A program made the translations under genes and the position numbers. Below, piece after piece: positions 1 through 5,499 of a stretch of DNA of 7,764 nucleotides (positions are counted from its first letter, which is position 1; each line of letters begins with the position of its first letter). Source of the stretch: Clostridia bacterium (GTDB taxonomy: Bacteria; Bacillota; Clostridia; Oscillospirales; Acutalibacteraceae); assembly GCA_900759575.1 (NCBI GenBank), contig CAAEVU010000020.1:1-7764 (forward strand). Direction: 5' to 3'. The notes below the pieces were generated by a model, which was not told where the DNA came from, did not search any database, and was given only the letters and a program-made list of their open reading frames with translations.

Positions 1-1671
1 ATCCACAATTTCACCTTTATCCAGCACCACGATCTTATCCGCCCGCTTTGTGGTGGAAATACGCTGGGCAACAATGATTTTGGTGCAGGGGAAGTCCAGA
101 TTGGCCAACTGCTCCTGTATGTACTTTTCCGTTTCCAAGTCCACGGCGGAAGTGGTATCGTCCAAGATCAGAATGGACGGCCGCACCGCCAAAGCCCGGG
201 CCAAAGCGATACGCTGCTTCTGGCCGCCGGACAAGCCGGTGCCCCGCTCCCCGATCAACGTGTCAAAGCCGTCGGGAAGTTTTTCCACAAAGTCCACGTC
301 TGCCATTTTGGCATAGCGTTTCACATCTTCTTCGGAGAGTTCCGTATCACCATAGGCGATATTGCCGTCCACCGTATCGGAAAACAGGAACACGTCCTGC
401 GTGGCAATGCCGATGGAATGGCGCAAGCCTTCTAAATCGTACATGCCCACCGGAGTGCCGTCAATGGAAAGCGTTCCAGCGCTGACGTCGGTAAAACGGG
501 GAATCAAATTGACCAGAGAAGTCTTGCCCGAGCCAGTGGGACCCATGATGGCCACCGTCTCGCCGGGCTTGATATGCAGATTGATATGGCGCAGCACAGG
601 CATGCCATGAAGGTTCAGGTCCACGCCCTGGAAATCGATCTCCCCTTTCATGCGGGAGTCCACCTTTTTAGCGTCCACACGAGATGTAATGGTGGACTTT
701 GCGTAGTACAATTCGATGATTTTATTGGCGCTGGCAAAAAAGCGCTGCAAGTCATTCAAATGCATGCCCAGCATACGCATGGGGTTGGTCAAGGTCCAGG
801 TCAAGGAATTGAACAGGGTAAAAGTGCCGATAGAGATCCGGCCCGAGATCAGGAAAGCGCCTCCCACTAACAGCACGGCGATGGACAACGCCTGGGACAA
901 GCCGTCAATATAGGGGCTGTATTGCAGCCACAACAGAGAGGATTTCGTATTGGCCTTTTTATAATCCGTATTCTTTTCGTCGAATTTCCGGATCTCATAG
1001 TCCTCCCGGGCAAAAGCCTTCACCACCCGGTTGCCGGAAATATTTTCCTGGGCACAGGTATTTAATTGGGAAAGCCGCTCCCGCAGGTCCACATACAACG
1101 GATGTACCCGCTTGGAAAACGCATAGGTCAAGGCGAAAATAATAGGTGTTACAGCCAGCATGGACAGGGCAAACAGCCAATCCGTCACCAAAAATGTGAT
1201 AGTGGTTGTCAAAAAAAGCACCGAACAGTCGATGAGCTGGCGCAAAACCCAGGAAACAGCAAAGCGCACCATGTCCAGGTCACCGGTCAGGCGGGTCATC
1301 AAGTCACCGGTACGGGTCCTGGCGTAAAAGTCCTGATCTTGCTCCTGCATGTTCTTATACAGGTCCCGCCGCAGTTTAAAGATCAGCTTTTGAGAACAGG
1401 TCTCGTACGTCATGATGGACAGGTATTGAAAACTGGTGCGAAACAGTGTAAATCCCACCAGCAATGCTACCAACATCCCCAGGTGCTGAAACACTTCCTC
1501 CGTGACCACCCCTGTCTCGGCAAGGGGTTCAAACACTGTGTCCATAATGTTGGCGGTGATTACGGAATTGCCCAGAGCCAACACGGACAAAACTGCCGTG
1601 GAGCACAAGGCAAAGATGTACCGTTTTCGGAAGCCGTCCATCTGCCTCCAAACCCACCTCAATTGAAACAT
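1..1671 (-). CDS. ABC exporter half-transporter, ATP-binding/permease protein with degenerate ATP site (3' end missing)
   Basis: This is a type IV (exporter-fold) ABC half-transporter: an N-terminal six-helix membrane domain (hydrophobic stretches near residues 17-41, 64-86, 141-162, 165-187, 254-277 and 283-305) fused to a nucleotide-binding domain. Visible motifs are Walker A GPTGSGKTS (377-385), Q-loop Q425, signature LSGGQ (480-484), Walker B ILILDD (500-505) and D-loop SAVD (508-511). Two catalytic positions differ from consensus: D505 replaces the catalytic Glu and Q536 (IVAQRIST) replaces the switch His. With an intact signature motif, this is the known pattern of the degenerate subunit in heterodimeric exporters such as TM287/288, BmrCD and LmrCD. 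It probably pumps hydrophobic compounds or drugs, but the substrate cannot be read. Of the in-frame ATGs (1713, 1692, 1677, 1671), the one at 1671 is chosen because GGGAGG lies 7 bases before it. 557 residues are visible; perhaps 20-30 lie off the left edge. Confidence 0.95.
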   Translation of the reverse strand, partial: MFQLRWVWRQMDGFRKRYIFALCSTAVLSVLALGNSVITANIMDTVFEPLAETGVVTEEVFQHLGMLVALLVGFTLFRTSFQYLSIMTYETCSQKLIFKLRRDLYKNMQEQDQDFYARTRTGDLMTRLTGDLDMVRFAVSWVLRQLIDCSVLFLTTTITFLVTDWLFALSMLAVTPIIFALTYAFSKRVHPLYVDLRERLSQLNTCAQENISGNRVVKAFAREDYEIRKFDEKNTDYKKANTKSSLLWLQYSPYIDGLSQALSIAVLLVGGAFLISGRISIGTFTLFNSLTWTLTNPMRMLGMHLNDLQRFFASANKIIELYYAKSTITSRVDAKKVDSRMKGEIDFQGVDLNLHGMPVLRHINLHIKPGETVAIMGPTGSGKTSLVNLIPRFTDVSAGTLSIDGTPVGMYDLEGLRHSIGIATQDVFLFSDTVDGNIAYGDTELSEEDVKRYAKMADVDFVEKLPDGFDTLIGERGTGLSGGQKQRIALARALAVRPSILILDDTTSAVDLETEKYIQEQLANLDFPCTKIIVAQRISTTKRADKIVVLDKGEIVD

Positions 1672-1696
1672 ATACATTCCTCCCTCTCGCATTAGG

Positions 1697-1773
1697 CTTT
1701 TCCCAACGCGCATCTGTCTCTTCCCTCAAACCGGCTGTTCCGGTTGGGAAAAAGCGCTTGTTTTGTTTCCCAA
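1697..1773 (-). promoter_or_regulatory. Structured leader of the ABC exporter gene with competing hairpin arms
   Basis: Read on the minus strand, the untranslated leader has four related arms. Arm A is TTGGGAAA (1773-1766), arm B runs CTTTTTCCCAACCGG (1754-1740), arm C is CCGGTTTGAGGG (1734-1723) and arm D is GTTGGGAAAAG (1707-1697). B can pair with A (8 perfect bp), with C (AACCGG/CCGGTT, 5-base loop) or with D (10-11 bp with one bulge), but with only one at a time. No U-tract follows C or D, so this is not a plain intrinsic terminator, and the ribosome binding site (about 1680-1685) is not within an arm. The pairings are visible in the sequence; a regulatory switch is inference. B. subtilis bmrCD, of the same transporter class, is known to be controlled by leader attenuation. 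Confidence 0.45.
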
Positions 1774-1807
1774 AAAGAAGGAAACTAGTGGATTTCAAGC
1801 TTCAATA

Positions 1808-1813
1808 ATTATA
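1808..1813 (-). promoter_or_regulatory. Probable -10 box of the ABC exporter promoter
   Basis: A perfect TATAAT lies on the minus strand about 137 bases before the chosen start of the exporter gene, predicting transcription from about position 1801. The -35 region is poor (CTTTCT at 17 bases spacing), which would fit a promoter needing an activator. A 7-base inverted repeat, GAAAGAG (1832-1838) and CTCTTTC (1853-1859), overlaps the -35 region and could be an operator. Confidence 0.5.
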
Positions 1814-1873
1814 GACCTCGTTTCAAAAAAAGAAAGAGTTTTTCTCTAATTTCTCTTTCGGTATTTCGCTGAA

Positions 1874-1891
1874 AAAAGTGGGCCAACTTTT
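1874..1891. promoter_or_regulatory. 18-base imperfect palindrome upstream of the exporter promoter
   Basis: AAAAGTGGGCCAACTTTT is a dyad with 8 of 9 symmetric positions paired, centred between 1882 and 1883, some 60-80 bases upstream of the TATAAT box. It also lies between the epimerase terminator and the exporter promoter. On the minus strand it is followed by extra T residues, so a weak terminator is an alternative, but the AT-rich stem and short loop make that unlikely. A protein-binding site is the preferred but unproven reading. Confidence 0.3.
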
Positions 1892-1956
1892 CTCTTTTGC
1901 ATAGGTTAACGTTTGCGTGTATTCCCATCAAAAACAAATTCCTCCGTTAGGCCATG

Positions 1957-1986
1957 AAAAAAGGACAGCGGATTTCTCCACTGTCC
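1957..1986 (-). terminator. Intrinsic terminator of the epimerase-like gene
   Basis: On the minus strand GGACAG (1986-1981) pairs with CTGTCC (1968-1963). The stem extends inward through GG/CC after a mismatch, around an AGAAAT loop, and is followed directly by six T (1962-1957). It lies 38 bases after the stop codon of the epimerase-like gene and separates it from the exporter gene. Confidence 0.88.
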
Positions 1987-2023
1987 CGAAGATTCAAATT
2001 TAATGGGTCATTTTCACCGACTG

Positions 2024-2899
2024 TTACAAAAACCGTACAGAGAAAGAATATACCTTTCTCCCGCCGGCGGGCAGGAACTCCATTCCCTTCTTTTTCTCGA
2101 ACTCGTTACCCTCGGTGGCTATGGTCCCGCACCCTGTCCAAGGTTCCAAGCACACATACGGACCGTTGTTGATAGCGGACCAAATGCCCAGCATGGGGAA
2201 CTGGGAGAAATCCATCTCAACGCCCTTTCCAGTTGCCGGATTCACAATGGCCACAGTGGAGGAGTTCAGTTTGTCAAACACCAGGGCGTCAGGATCAAAT
2301 AGCTCATGGCGCAGCGGAATCTCCTTTTCGTTTTCCAGTTCCAGAACAATCTGGGAATAATCCAACAGCTTATCCCCCACGATCCCCGGGCAGCGCTGGG
2401 TCTCTTCCTTTTCAAAGCGGATCACATAATCCTCTACCGCCGCTTTCTCATCCACAGGAATATTAAATCCGGGATGGCCGCCGATCACAAAGGGCATGGT
2501 TCTGTCGCCGGTATTCTCCACAGTGAAGGTAGTGGTATAGCCGGATTCCTCCAAAATATAGGTGACCGTAAGGGCGCAGTCATAGGGATAGCACTGTTTC
2601 GTCTCTTCATTGGACACCATGTGGAGAGACAGCTTTCCTTCCCCCTGGCCCTCCATGGAAAACTCCGTGTTACGGGCAAATCCGTGACGGCCCATTTGGA
2701 CCCATTTGCCATCCAGCTTGGCTTTGCCATTGCGCAGCCCACCTACAATGGGGAACAACACCGGTGCGTGGCTCTTCCAATAGGTGGGGTCCCCAGTCCA
2801 GATATACTCAAAGCCGTCCGGGCCTTTCAGGGAAACCAGCTGTGCTCCTACAGAATCCACCTGGGCGGTGTATTTTCCATTTGTAACGGTATAAAGCAT
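2024..2899 (-). CDS. Aldose 1-epimerase family protein (LacX-like)
   Basis: A 291-residue protein of the galactose mutarotase superfamily, closest in layout to the LacX-type group. Family members interconvert alpha and beta anomers of aldoses; LacX-like proteins are mostly of unproven specificity. The beta-sandwich fold is suggested by the whole-length pattern. Family markers are RHGFAR (H72), GGHPGFN (H142) and CLEPWTG (E252), which match the two active-site His and the catalytic Glu of GalM-type enzymes. There is no signal peptide, so it is cytoplasmic. The start is supported by GGAGGAG about 8 bases upstream and by a promoter at 2935-2963. It is a single-gene unit ended by the terminator at 1957-1986, so its neighbours do not reveal the sugar. 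Reaction class is fairly sure, substrate unknown; hexose-6-phosphate epimerase is a less likely alternative. Confidence 0.92.
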   Translation of the reverse strand: MLYTVTNGKYTAQVDSVGAQLVSLKGPDGFEYIWTGDPTYWKSHAPVLFPIVGGLRNGKAKLDGKWVQMGRHGFARNTEFSMEGQGEGKLSLHMVSNEETKQCYPYDCALTVTYILEESGYTTTFTVENTGDRTMPFVIGGHPGFNIPVDEKAAVEDYVIRFEKEETQRCPGIVGDKLLDYSQIVLELENEKEIPLRHELFDPDALVFDKLNSSTVAIVNPATGKGVEMDFSQFPMLGIWSAINNGPYVCLEPWTGCGTIATEGNEFEKKKGMEFLPAGGRKVYSFSVRFL

Positions 2900-2934
2900 T
2901 CTAACTCCTCCTTCTCCCGTTGGGTTCTGCCCTC

Positions 2935-2963
2935 ATTATAGCAGGGGCACTTCCCCAAAGCAA
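2935..2963 (-). promoter_or_regulatory. Promoter of the epimerase-like gene
   Basis: Minus strand TTGCTT (2963-2958), 17-base spacer, and TATAAT (2940-2935) preceded by TG, giving an extended -10 (TGCTATAAT). The spacer carries a short dyad GGGG-N5-CCCC (2956-2944), which might be an operator or chance. It points away from the dtd promoter, so the 153-base gap is a divergent promoter region. Confidence 0.72.
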
Positions 2964-2993
2964 GAATTTCCCCCATTTTTCTTTCCCTATCCG

Positions 2994-3022
2994 TTTACCT
3001 TCCTGTGAAATTGTGCTAAGAT
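2994..3022 (+). promoter_or_regulatory. Promoter of the dtd-acyltransferase unit
   Basis: TTTACC (2994-2999), 17-base spacer, and TAAGAT (3017-3022) preceded by TGC, an extended -10. Transcription is expected to start near 3029, giving a short 5' leader of about 25 bases before the dtd start. Confidence 0.65.
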
Positions 3023-3052
3023 AGGAAAAGCGTCAAGAAACGGAGGATAACC

Positions 3053-3508
3053 ATGCGGGCAGTCATTCAACGGGTGCATCGGGCACAGATCACCATCGAC
3101 TATCAGGAAACAAGGGAAATCGGCCAAGGTCTTGTGGTCTTTCTGGGTGTGATGAAAGGCGACACCCAAACCCAAGCGGAATTCCTGGCGGAAAAAGTCC
3201 AGGGATTGCGGATCTTCACCGACGAAAATGGGAAAATGAATCTTTCCTTGGGGGACATTGACGGGGAACTTCTGGTGGTTTCCAATTTCACCTTGGGCAC
3301 CGATTGTAAAAAGGGCCGGCGGCCCTCCTTTGACCTGGCTGCGCCCCCGGAAGAAGCGGACAAGCTCTACCGCCATTTTGTGGAGCACGCCAAAGGATTG
3401 GGGATTCGGAAGGTGGAGACTGGAGAATTCGGCGCCCACATGGATGTGCTCGTTTCCAACAACGGGCCTGTCACATTGATTATTGACACGGAAAGAATTG
3501 GAAAATAA
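3053..3508 (+). CDS. dtd: D-aminoacyl-tRNA deacylase
   Basis: DTD removes D-amino acids (and wrongly attached glycine) from tRNA in the cytoplasm, a translation quality-control step. It works as a homodimer. The 151-residue length is standard. The N-terminus MRAVIQRVHRAQ is typical, followed by IGQGLVVFLGV (23-33), the SxFTL active-site motif at 77-81, KGRRPSF (87-93) and the cross-subunit Gly-cisPro segment NNGPVT (136-141). The usual SQFTL reads SNFTL here, a conservative change at a motif residue. GGAGG sits 7 bases before the ATG. It is the first gene of a two-gene unit, with the next gene starting 20 bases after its stop. Confidence 0.96.
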   Translation: MRAVIQRVHRAQITIDYQETREIGQGLVVFLGVMKGDTQTQAEFLAEKVQGLRIFTDENGKMNLSLGDIDGELLVVSNFTLGTDCKKGRRPSFDLAAPPEEADKLYRHFVEHAKGLGIRKVETGEFGAHMDVLVSNNGPVTLIIDTERIGK

Positions 3509-3528
3509 ACCAGCGGGAGGACACCAGT

Positions 3529-4437
3529 ATGGATCGTGATTTTCTGAAGCTTTTTATGGACAACACAGATTTTCCGGAAAAAGCCAAGGCAGAGGTTTTC
3601 CGTTGCGGGGAGCTTCTGGTACAAACCGGACAGGAAGAAGCCCTGGACGGCGCTGTGGAGTTCTACTATGACAACAATCTGGACGTAAATTTGGTAGAGC
3701 CGATGATCCAATCCATTGGAGAAGAAAGCGGCATAAATCCCTATACAGTTTGGCTGTTGTTCCTGATTCAGGCATCCCAGCCCGCCATCAAAGCTTATCT
3801 GGAGAAAGGTATCCCGGAAGACATTGTATGGGACACTTTCAGCGATGTGAAATTCAAACTGCTGGAGTGCAAAAACGTGCACGGTGTGTGGGGAAATTTC
3901 GTGGCCCACTGGTATCACCTTTTCTTCTCCTGCGACATTGTAAAACTGGGCCGGATGGAATATGAAAACACCATTTATGATGGCAAAGAGCCTTACGAAT
4001 CCAATGGGATCATTGTCAAGCCCGGCGATCCTGTAAAAAGCGTCCACATTCCCTCTAGCGGGGAACCGTTTGACAAGGCCAGCCGGTTGGCTTCGTACAA
4101 GCAGGCATATGAATTTTTCAAGAACGAACTTCACGGCGGGCCTCTGGTGTGCGTCTGCCATTCCTGGCTGTTGTACCCGGAAAACAGGGAGATCCTCTCC
4201 CCCTCCTCCAACATTGTCAGCTTTATGGGTGATTTTGATGTGCGGGAAAGCGGCATATTGGAAGATTTCCCCGACGCTTGGCGAGTGTTTGGCGGGGACG
4301 CGCAAAAGCCCACTGCACAGCTTCCGGAAAACACCTCCATGCAGCGCAGCTTTAAAAACTGGCTTCTGGCCGGCAAAAAAACCGGATTTGGTTTTGGCAT
4401 ATTGATTTTTGACGGGGAAAAGATTGTCAATCAGTAA
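3529..4437 (+). CDS. Putative acyltransferase (NAT_N / GNAT_C-like two-domain protein)
   Basis: A 302-residue soluble protein that I associate from memory with the Firmicutes family annotated as acyltransferase domain-containing (an N-terminal NAT_N domain and a C-terminal GNAT-like domain); no search was possible. The helical N-terminal part spans about residues 1-125. The remainder contains VHIPSSGEP (172-180), CVCHSWLLYPE (208-218), DAWRVFG (249-255) and a glycine/phenylalanine-rich tail TGFGFGIL (285-292), which fit the conserved motifs I recall for this family. There is no signal peptide or membrane helix. GGGAGG is 8 bases before the ATG, and the 20-base gap to dtd suggests cotranscription. 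The substrate is unknown, and whether catalysis occurs has to my knowledge not been settled for this family. The next terminator on this strand is at 4618-4656. Confidence 0.75.
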   Translation: MDRDFLKLFMDNTDFPEKAKAEVFRCGELLVQTGQEEALDGAVEFYYDNNLDVNLVEPMIQSIGEESGINPYTVWLLFLIQASQPAIKAYLEKGIPEDIVWDTFSDVKFKLLECKNVHGVWGNFVAHWYHLFFSCDIVKLGRMEYENTIYDGKEPYESNGIIVKPGDPVKSVHIPSSGEPFDKASRLASYKQAYEFFKNELHGGPLVCVCHSWLLYPENREILSPSSNIVSFMGDFDVRESGILEDFPDAWRVFGGDAQKPTAQLPENTSMQRSFKNWLLAGKKTGFGFGILIFDGEKIVNQ

Positions 4438-4506
4438 GTTTATGTTTCTCCGTGCTTCATCCGCCCTTTCTATTTAAGAAAGCCGCTGGCCCATCAGTAT
4501 ACATAT

Positions 4507-4533
4507 AAAAAGGTGCCCCATAGGTCAAGGGGC
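4507..4533 (-). terminator. Weak terminator-like hairpin, minus strand
   Basis: GCCCC (4533-4529) pairs with GGGGC (4519-4515) around a 9-base loop, followed on the minus strand by ACC and five T (4511-4507). The stem is short and the U-tract is offset, so on its own it is weak. It is the last of a run of hairpins in this gap. Confidence 0.35.
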
Positions 4534-4571
4534 GTAGTTTACGGATGGAACAATGGCGGAAAAGCACTTTG

Positions 4572-4603
4572 AAAAAAACTGGAGGGACATTTCCCCACTC
4601 CAG
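4572..4603 (-). terminator. Intrinsic terminator, minus strand
   Basis: On the minus strand CTGGAG (4603-4598) pairs with CTCCAG (4584-4579), extended inward by G/C pairs with a bulge, then seven T (4578-4572). It is a good Rho-independent terminator, but no minus-strand gene ends between it and the terminator at 4618-4656, so it appears to be a backup. Confidence 0.65.
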
Positions 4604-4617
4604 AACAGCACAAATAA

Positions 4618-4656
4618 AAAAGCACGGTCGGCATATTCCCTGCTGACCGTGCTTTT
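4618..4656. terminator. Strong bidirectional terminator between convergent genes
   Basis: Twelve perfect pairs join 4618-4629 and 4645-4656 (AAAAGCACGGTC with its complement). The stem extends four more pairs inward (one G-U) to a 7-base loop at 4634-4640. A-tract and T-tract flank it on both strands. It is the first clear terminator for the dtd-acyltransferase unit and can also stop transcription from the minus-strand gene ending at 4746. Confidence 0.9.
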
Positions 4657-4681
4657 CTATTCTCTATTTTATCGCTAAGAC

Positions 4682-4714
4682 AAAAACAGAACCGGCAGAA
4701 ATTGCCGGTCCTGT
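4682..4714 (-). terminator. Terminator of the small membrane protein gene
   Basis: On the minus strand ACAG and ACCGGCA (4714-4703) pair with TGCCGGT and CTGT (4697-4686), with one mismatch (4690/4710) and a 5-base loop. Five T (4686-4682) overlap and follow the stem. It starts about 30 bases after the stop at 4746. Confidence 0.82.
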
Positions 4715-4745
4715 TCCGAGGTAAAATATGAAAGGACGAAAACCC

Positions 4746-5090
4746 TTATACTCTGTTTCTGCCTAAGAAAGACATATCCGCCCGGGGAATATAACTTTGG
4801 TTCCCCTGGGACGTCCTCTTCCCACGGCGTTTTTCCCGACGGTACAGCGTCAATCCCACAGCCACGATGGCCAGGATCAGCAAAAACGCTCCAATGCACA
4901 CCAAAGGTGACGCTACCAACGGGCGGGAAACGGAAGCGGAAAGCTCCGCAGCTGAAACGCTCTCTTCCACCACAGGAAGCACATGTTGGGTTCTGGCCTG
5001 AGACACCGTGCTCAAGGTAGCCACTGTGCCCACTGTCAAAACCAGCGCCAGCAGGAAAGACAAGAAATTATTCCACAGTTTTTTCCGCAT
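4746..5090 (-). CDS. Small secreted/membrane-anchored protein of unknown function
   Basis: I do not recognise this 114-residue protein. It begins MRKKLWNNFLSFLLALVL, a typical signal peptide with Lys/Arg start, hydrophobic core (about 9-28) and a possible SQA cleavage site near residue 32. A short Ser/Glu/Val-rich outer stretch (33-60) follows, then a second hydrophobic segment (about 61-83), a basic stop-transfer RREKRRGKR (84-92) and a polar tail ending in LGRNRV. The likely topology is N-out, C-in with one membrane span, or a two-span hairpin if the signal is not cleaved. The ATG at 5090 is preferred over one 20 codons upstream because AAAGGAG lies 9 bases before it, and the upstream extension is polar and would bury the signal peptide. 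It has its own promoter (5169-5197) and terminator. No cysteine-rich, LPXTG or enzymatic motif is seen. Confidence 0.75.
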   Translation of the reverse strand: MRKKLWNNFLSFLLALVLTVGTVATLSTVSQARTQHVLPVVEESVSAAELSASVSRPLVASPLVCIGAFLLILAIVAVGLTLYRREKRRGKRTSQGNQSYIPRADMSFLGRNRV

Positions 5091-5132
5091 CCCAGTACAC
5101 TCCTTTCGGAAGGAACCGCCCTGACTCAGGTG

Positions 5133-5169
5133 GTTACACTTCGATGACAAGTGTTACAATTTGGTTACA
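5133..5169. repeat. GTTACA direct repeats over the transcription start
   Basis: On the plus strand GTTACA occurs at 5133-5138, 5153-5158 and 5164-5169, with a weaker ATGACA at 5144-5149. Intervals are 11, 9 and 11 bases, close to one helical turn. The last copy touches the -10 box and the rest lie in the early transcribed region, so a bound protein would be expected to repress. Part of the same DNA also forms the inverted repeat ACACTT/AAGTGT (5136-5141 and 5149-5154), an alternative explanation. Confidence 0.45.
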
Positions 5170-5197
5170 TTCTAGCATGCCTTTTCCCAGATTGCAA
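5169..5197 (-). promoter_or_regulatory. Promoter of the small membrane protein gene
   Basis: Minus strand TTGCAA (5197-5192), 17-base spacer, and TAGAAT (5174-5169) preceded by TGC, an extended -10. Predicted transcription start is near 5162, giving a leader of about 70 bases that holds the GTTACA repeats. Confidence 0.7.
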
Positions 5198-5212
5198 GAC
5201 TATTTTGAAATG

Positions 5213-5240
5213 TTCACAAAGTATTCACACCTAATGTCAA
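5213..5240. repeat. TTCACA direct repeats upstream of the -35 box
   Basis: TTCACA occurs at 5213-5218 and 5224-5229, followed by TGTCAA at 5235-5240, each exactly 11 bases apart. The array starts about 16 bases beyond the -35 box of the small membrane protein promoter (roughly -51 to -78). That is a usual place and spacing for OmpR/PhoB-family activators; PhoP boxes of B. subtilis follow TTHACA with about one-turn spacing. Confidence 0.45.
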
Positions 5241-5295
5241 AATCTGGGGGCAAAAACAGAGGTTTTGCGGAAAAAGCACAAAATTTAGGGGGATT

Positions 5296-5499
5296 TCAGC
5301 GAAACAAGGTGCACTCGCCGCTCTCCCGGTACCACCGGATGCGTTTTTCGATCTCTTCCCGGGCGCAGTCAAAATAGGCCGCCAAGCAATCGATACAGAG
5401 AAACTCATCCGCAGTTCGATTGACCAGCTTGCGAAAAATCGCAATGTCATCCCCGCCCAAAGGAGCGCCGCACTGCTTGCAAGTCTTATAGTTGGCCAT
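5296..5499 (-). CDS. Small cysteine-rich, probably zinc-binding protein
   Basis: A 67-residue protein with CKQC (7-10) and CIDC (35-38), a spacing typical of zinc-ribbon or treble-clef-like metal sites, plus C45 and C63. The segment between the pairs (GDDIAIFRKLVNRTADEFL) and the C-terminal half (REEIEKRIRWYRESGECTLF) look helical. I recall similar small uncharacterised proteins in Clostridia but cannot name a family. The ATG at 5499 shares its A with the TAA of the alpha-galactosidase (TAATG), and no separate ribosome binding site is evident, so translation is probably coupled. An in-frame ATG at 5535 lies inside the alpha-galactosidase gene and would add 12 residues; it is less likely. The function is unknown. 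The overlap argues for cotranscription, not necessarily for a sugar role. No convincing terminator follows, so read-through into the next minus-strand gene is possible. Confidence 0.8.
   Translation of the reverse strand: MANYKTCKQCGAPLGGDDIAIFRKLVNRTADEFLCIDCLAAYFDCAREEIEKRIRWYRESGECTLFR

Larger units (their letters stand above)
4438..4745. other. 308-base gene-free gap with tandem terminators
   Basis: I see no coding region with a credible ribosome binding site here. The stretch separates convergent units and contains four hairpins (near 4507-4533, 4572-4603, 4618-4656 and 4682-4714). All of them end in T runs on the minus strand and one works on both strands. A small structured RNA cannot be excluded, but no convincing promoter for one is visible. 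Confidence 0.6.

Noticed and set aside
1066..1695. Plus-strand open frame (209 residues) opposite the ABC membrane domain
   Set aside because: Its translation is rich in Gln, His and Gly with no domain, and the opposite frame encodes a complete ABC transporter domain order.
1529..1798. Minus-strand frame from TTG at 1798 through the exporter leader, as a BmrB-like leader peptide
   Set aside because: It would start only a few bases after the predicted transcription start with no ribosome binding site. It also runs 140 bases into the exporter gene in another frame.
2306..2941. Plus-strand open frame (211 residues) opposite the epimerase-like gene
   Set aside because: It has no motif or ribosome binding site and covers a gene with family-specific active-site motifs on the other strand.
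3367..4305. Long minus-strand open frame (312 residues) opposite the acyltransferase-like gene
   Set aside because: It has no family motifs and no good ribosome binding site. It overlaps two well-supported plus-strand genes with clear starts, so it is best explained as a codon-bias shadow.
4480..4540. Possible antisense promoter (TTGACC with TATATG or TATACT on the minus strand)
   Set aside because: The hexamer spacing is 15 or 21 bases instead of about 17, and no gene or RNA downstream would use it.
5091..5150. Earlier start for the small membrane protein at 5150
   Set aside because: It would add 20 polar residues before a typical signal peptide, while the ATG at 5090 has a well-placed AAAGGAG.
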